A stretch of 6,745 nt of DNA from an uncultured Rickettsiales bacterium (lineage in GTDB: Bacteria; Pseudomonadota; Alphaproteobacteria; Rs-D84): NCBI GenBank assembly GCA_900549365.1, contig UROD01000040.1, positions 1 through 6,745 on the forward strand, given 5' to 3'. Positions 5,649 to 6,745 of this stretch are shown here, piece by piece; positions within the stretch are counted from its first letter, which is position 1, and each line of letters begins with the position of its first letter. Below the pieces are notes generated by a model. That model was given only the letters and a program-made list of their open reading frames with translations, was not told the origin of the DNA and did not search any database. Position numbers and translations under genes: made by a program.

Positions 5649-5936
5649 ATGATGAAACCTTTACACAATTATGTTTTGCTGACGCGGTTGAACGAAGAAT
5701 CCAAGACCGCCGGCGGAATAATCATTCCTGATAATGCCAAAGAAAAACCATCACGCGGTCGCGTGGTCGCGGTGGGCGACGGCGTGTTTGAACATGGCAC
5801 GCGCGTGCCGATGACGGTCAAAGTTGGCGATACTGTCCTGTTTGCGAAATGGGCATCGTCTGCGAACGAGGTTAAAATTGATGGCACAGATTATGTTTTA
5901 ATCAAAGAATCTGACATTTTGGGAATTTTGGAATAA
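5649..5936 (+). CDS. groES: GroES, 10 kDa co-chaperonin
   Basis: GroES is the heptameric lid that closes the GroEL chamber during ATP-driven folding in the cytoplasm. The 95 residues include the N-terminal MKPLHNYVLL strand, the mobile loop that contacts GroEL (about 15-32, with KTAGGIIIP), RGRVVAVGDG (36-45), VKVGDTVLFAKW (57-68) and the closing ESDILGILE. Length is typical. Compared with usual alphaproteobacterial GroES there appear to be two extra residues in the turn ASSANEVKIDG (69-79). It is the first gene of the groES-groEL operon, with 15 bases between its stop and the groEL start. Confidence 0.97.
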   Translation: MMKPLHNYVLLTRLNEESKTAGGIIIPDNAKEKPSRGRVVAVGDGVFEHGTRVPMTVKVGDTVLFAKWASSANEVKIDGTDYVLIKESDILGILE

Positions 5937-5938
5937 TC

Positions 5939-5944
5939 AAAGGA
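5939..5944 (+). promoter_or_regulatory. groEL ribosome binding site
   Basis: AAAGGA lies 7 bases before the groEL ATG at 5952, within the 15-base groES-groEL spacer. It is a near-ideal site, as expected for a gene needed at high level. Confidence 0.75.
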
Positions 5945-5951
5945 CGAAAAT

Positions 5952-6745
5952 ATGGCAAAAAACATTGTGTTTGATACAGATAAACTGGCGGCAGGCGTCG
6001 ATAAATTGGCCGATGCCGTTAAAATCACCATGGGGCCCAAGGGGCGCACAGTAATTATTGAAAAATCATATGGCACGCCCGTTGCGACCAAGGATGGTGT
6101 GACCGTGGCCAAGGCGGTATCATTGCCAGACCCCGCAGAAAACATTGGCGCGCGTATGGTTCAAGAAGTTGCGAAAAAAGCCGGTGATGATGCCGGTGAT
6201 GGTACAACAACTGCAACCGTTTTGGCGCAGAAAATTATTCGCGAAGGGCGTCGTGTAATCGCCGCTGGTATGAATCCAATGGATGTAAAGCGCGGTATTG
6301 ATATGGCAGTGTCCGCGGTGGTTGCCGATATTGATGCGCACGCGCGTCCAGTCAAAGACAGCGCGGAAATCGCACAGGTTGCGACAATTTCTGCAAATTC
6401 TGACCGCGACATCGGCGAAAAAATCGCCGGCGCAATGGAAAAGGTCGGCCGCGAGGGCGTGATTACAGTAGAAGAGGCCAAGGGTTTAGAAACCGAAATT
6501 GACGTGGTCGAAGGTATGCAGTTTGACCAAGGGTTCATGTCGCCTTACTTTGTAACCAACAGCGAAAAAATGTTGGCGGAATTGGACGGCGCACAAATCT
6601 TGGTTTCTGAAAAGAAAATCACAGGTTTGCAGGCATTGTTGCCTATTTTGGAACCAATCGCACAATCTGGTCGCCCACTGTTGATTATTGCCGAAGATGT
6701 CGAATCCGAAGCGTTGGCAACATTGGTGCTGAACCGCCTGCGTGG
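5952..6745 (+). CDS. groEL: GroEL, 60 kDa chaperonin (N-terminal half, cut by window edge)
   Basis: The open frame runs from the ATG at 5952 off the right edge: 264 full codons plus two bases of a Gly codon, about half of a normal 545-residue GroEL. It starts MAKNIVFDTDKLAAGVDKLA. Visible motifs are GPKGR (28-32) at the nucleotide phosphate, TKDGV with Asp48 (E. coli Asp52), GDGTTTATV (82-90) with the ATP-hydrolysis Asp83 (E. coli Asp87), and MNPMDVKRGID (107-117). The apical-domain start has FMSPYF (195-200), where E. coli has Tyr for the first Phe, and LLPILEPI (229-236) at the substrate-binding face. Compared with E. coli, the first equatorial helix appears three residues shorter before LADAVK. 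GroEL refolds proteins in the cytoplasm with GroES, encoded just upstream in the same operon. Confidence 0.97.
   Translation, partial: MAKNIVFDTDKLAAGVDKLADAVKITMGPKGRTVIIEKSYGTPVATKDGVTVAKAVSLPDPAENIGARMVQEVAKKAGDDAGDGTTTATVLAQKIIREGRRVIAAGMNPMDVKRGIDMAVSAVVADIDAHARPVKDSAEIAQVATISANSDRDIGEKIAGAMEKVGREGVITVEEAKGLETEIDVVEGMQFDQGFMSPYFVTNSEKMLAELDGAQILVSEKKITGLQALLPILEPIAQSGRPLLIIAEDVESEALATLVLNRLR

Noticed and set aside
6161..6538. A 125-codon leftward open frame inside groEL
   Set aside because: It is a shadow of groEL, whose reading frame is continuous and strongly conserved here.

Overview
The window is a compact stretch of bacterial housekeeping DNA: nine complete or near-complete protein genes, one probable partial gene at the left edge, and no intergenic gap longer than about 111 bases. 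The order tilS-ftsH, the GroEL/GroES sequences (for example MSPYFVTN in GroEL), and the moderate base composition suggest an alphaproteobacterium. The divergence of GroEL, FtsH and PrmC from textbook sequences suggests a deep-branching, possibly host-associated or uncultured lineage. That placement is inference. I saw no IS element, phage gene, CRISPR array, tRNA or rRNA.

Layout. A divergent promoter region at about 46-94 has a palindromic -10 box. It serves prmC (80-856, +, release-factor methyltransferase) and probably a leftward gene cut off by the window edge (58 to 1, -). prmC meets a leftward operon tail to tail with only 3 bases between. Read in its own direction, that operon is tilS (4386-3415), ftsH (3434-1545) and a YcbL-like metallo-beta-lactamase-fold hydrolase (1555-860), each overlapping the next by 11-20 bases. 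Divergent from tilS is a LOG-family nucleoside-monophosphate phosphoribohydrolase (4437-4994, +). Its end overlaps by 10 bases the end of a second leftward pair, a HIT-family protein (5537-5190) and a DUF167/YggU protein (5215-4985). Divergent from the HIT gene, groES (5649-5936) and the first half of groEL (5952 to the right edge) form the chaperonin operon.

How the genes work together. Protein quality control (FtsH, GroES, GroEL) and translation fidelity (PrmC, TilS) dominate, with small-molecule clean-up enzymes (glyoxalase II-like hydrolase, LOG, HIT) interleaved. Transcription is organised as back-to-back promoter pairs and tail-to-tail gene ends with almost no room for terminators. At least two promoters place the expected start of the mRNA on or within about 3 bases of the start codon, so leaderless translation is likely.

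I do not see a wholly new system. The oddities most worth checking are: the FtsH pore loop, where the usual aromatic residue is replaced by isoleucine; the Cys/His-rich tail (7 Cys and 4 His in 16 residues) on the hydrolase encoded directly after ftsH; the symmetric -10 box that may drive two leaderless genes in opposite directions; and a terminator-like hairpin lying inside the DUF167 gene but oriented to stop the opposing LOG transcript.
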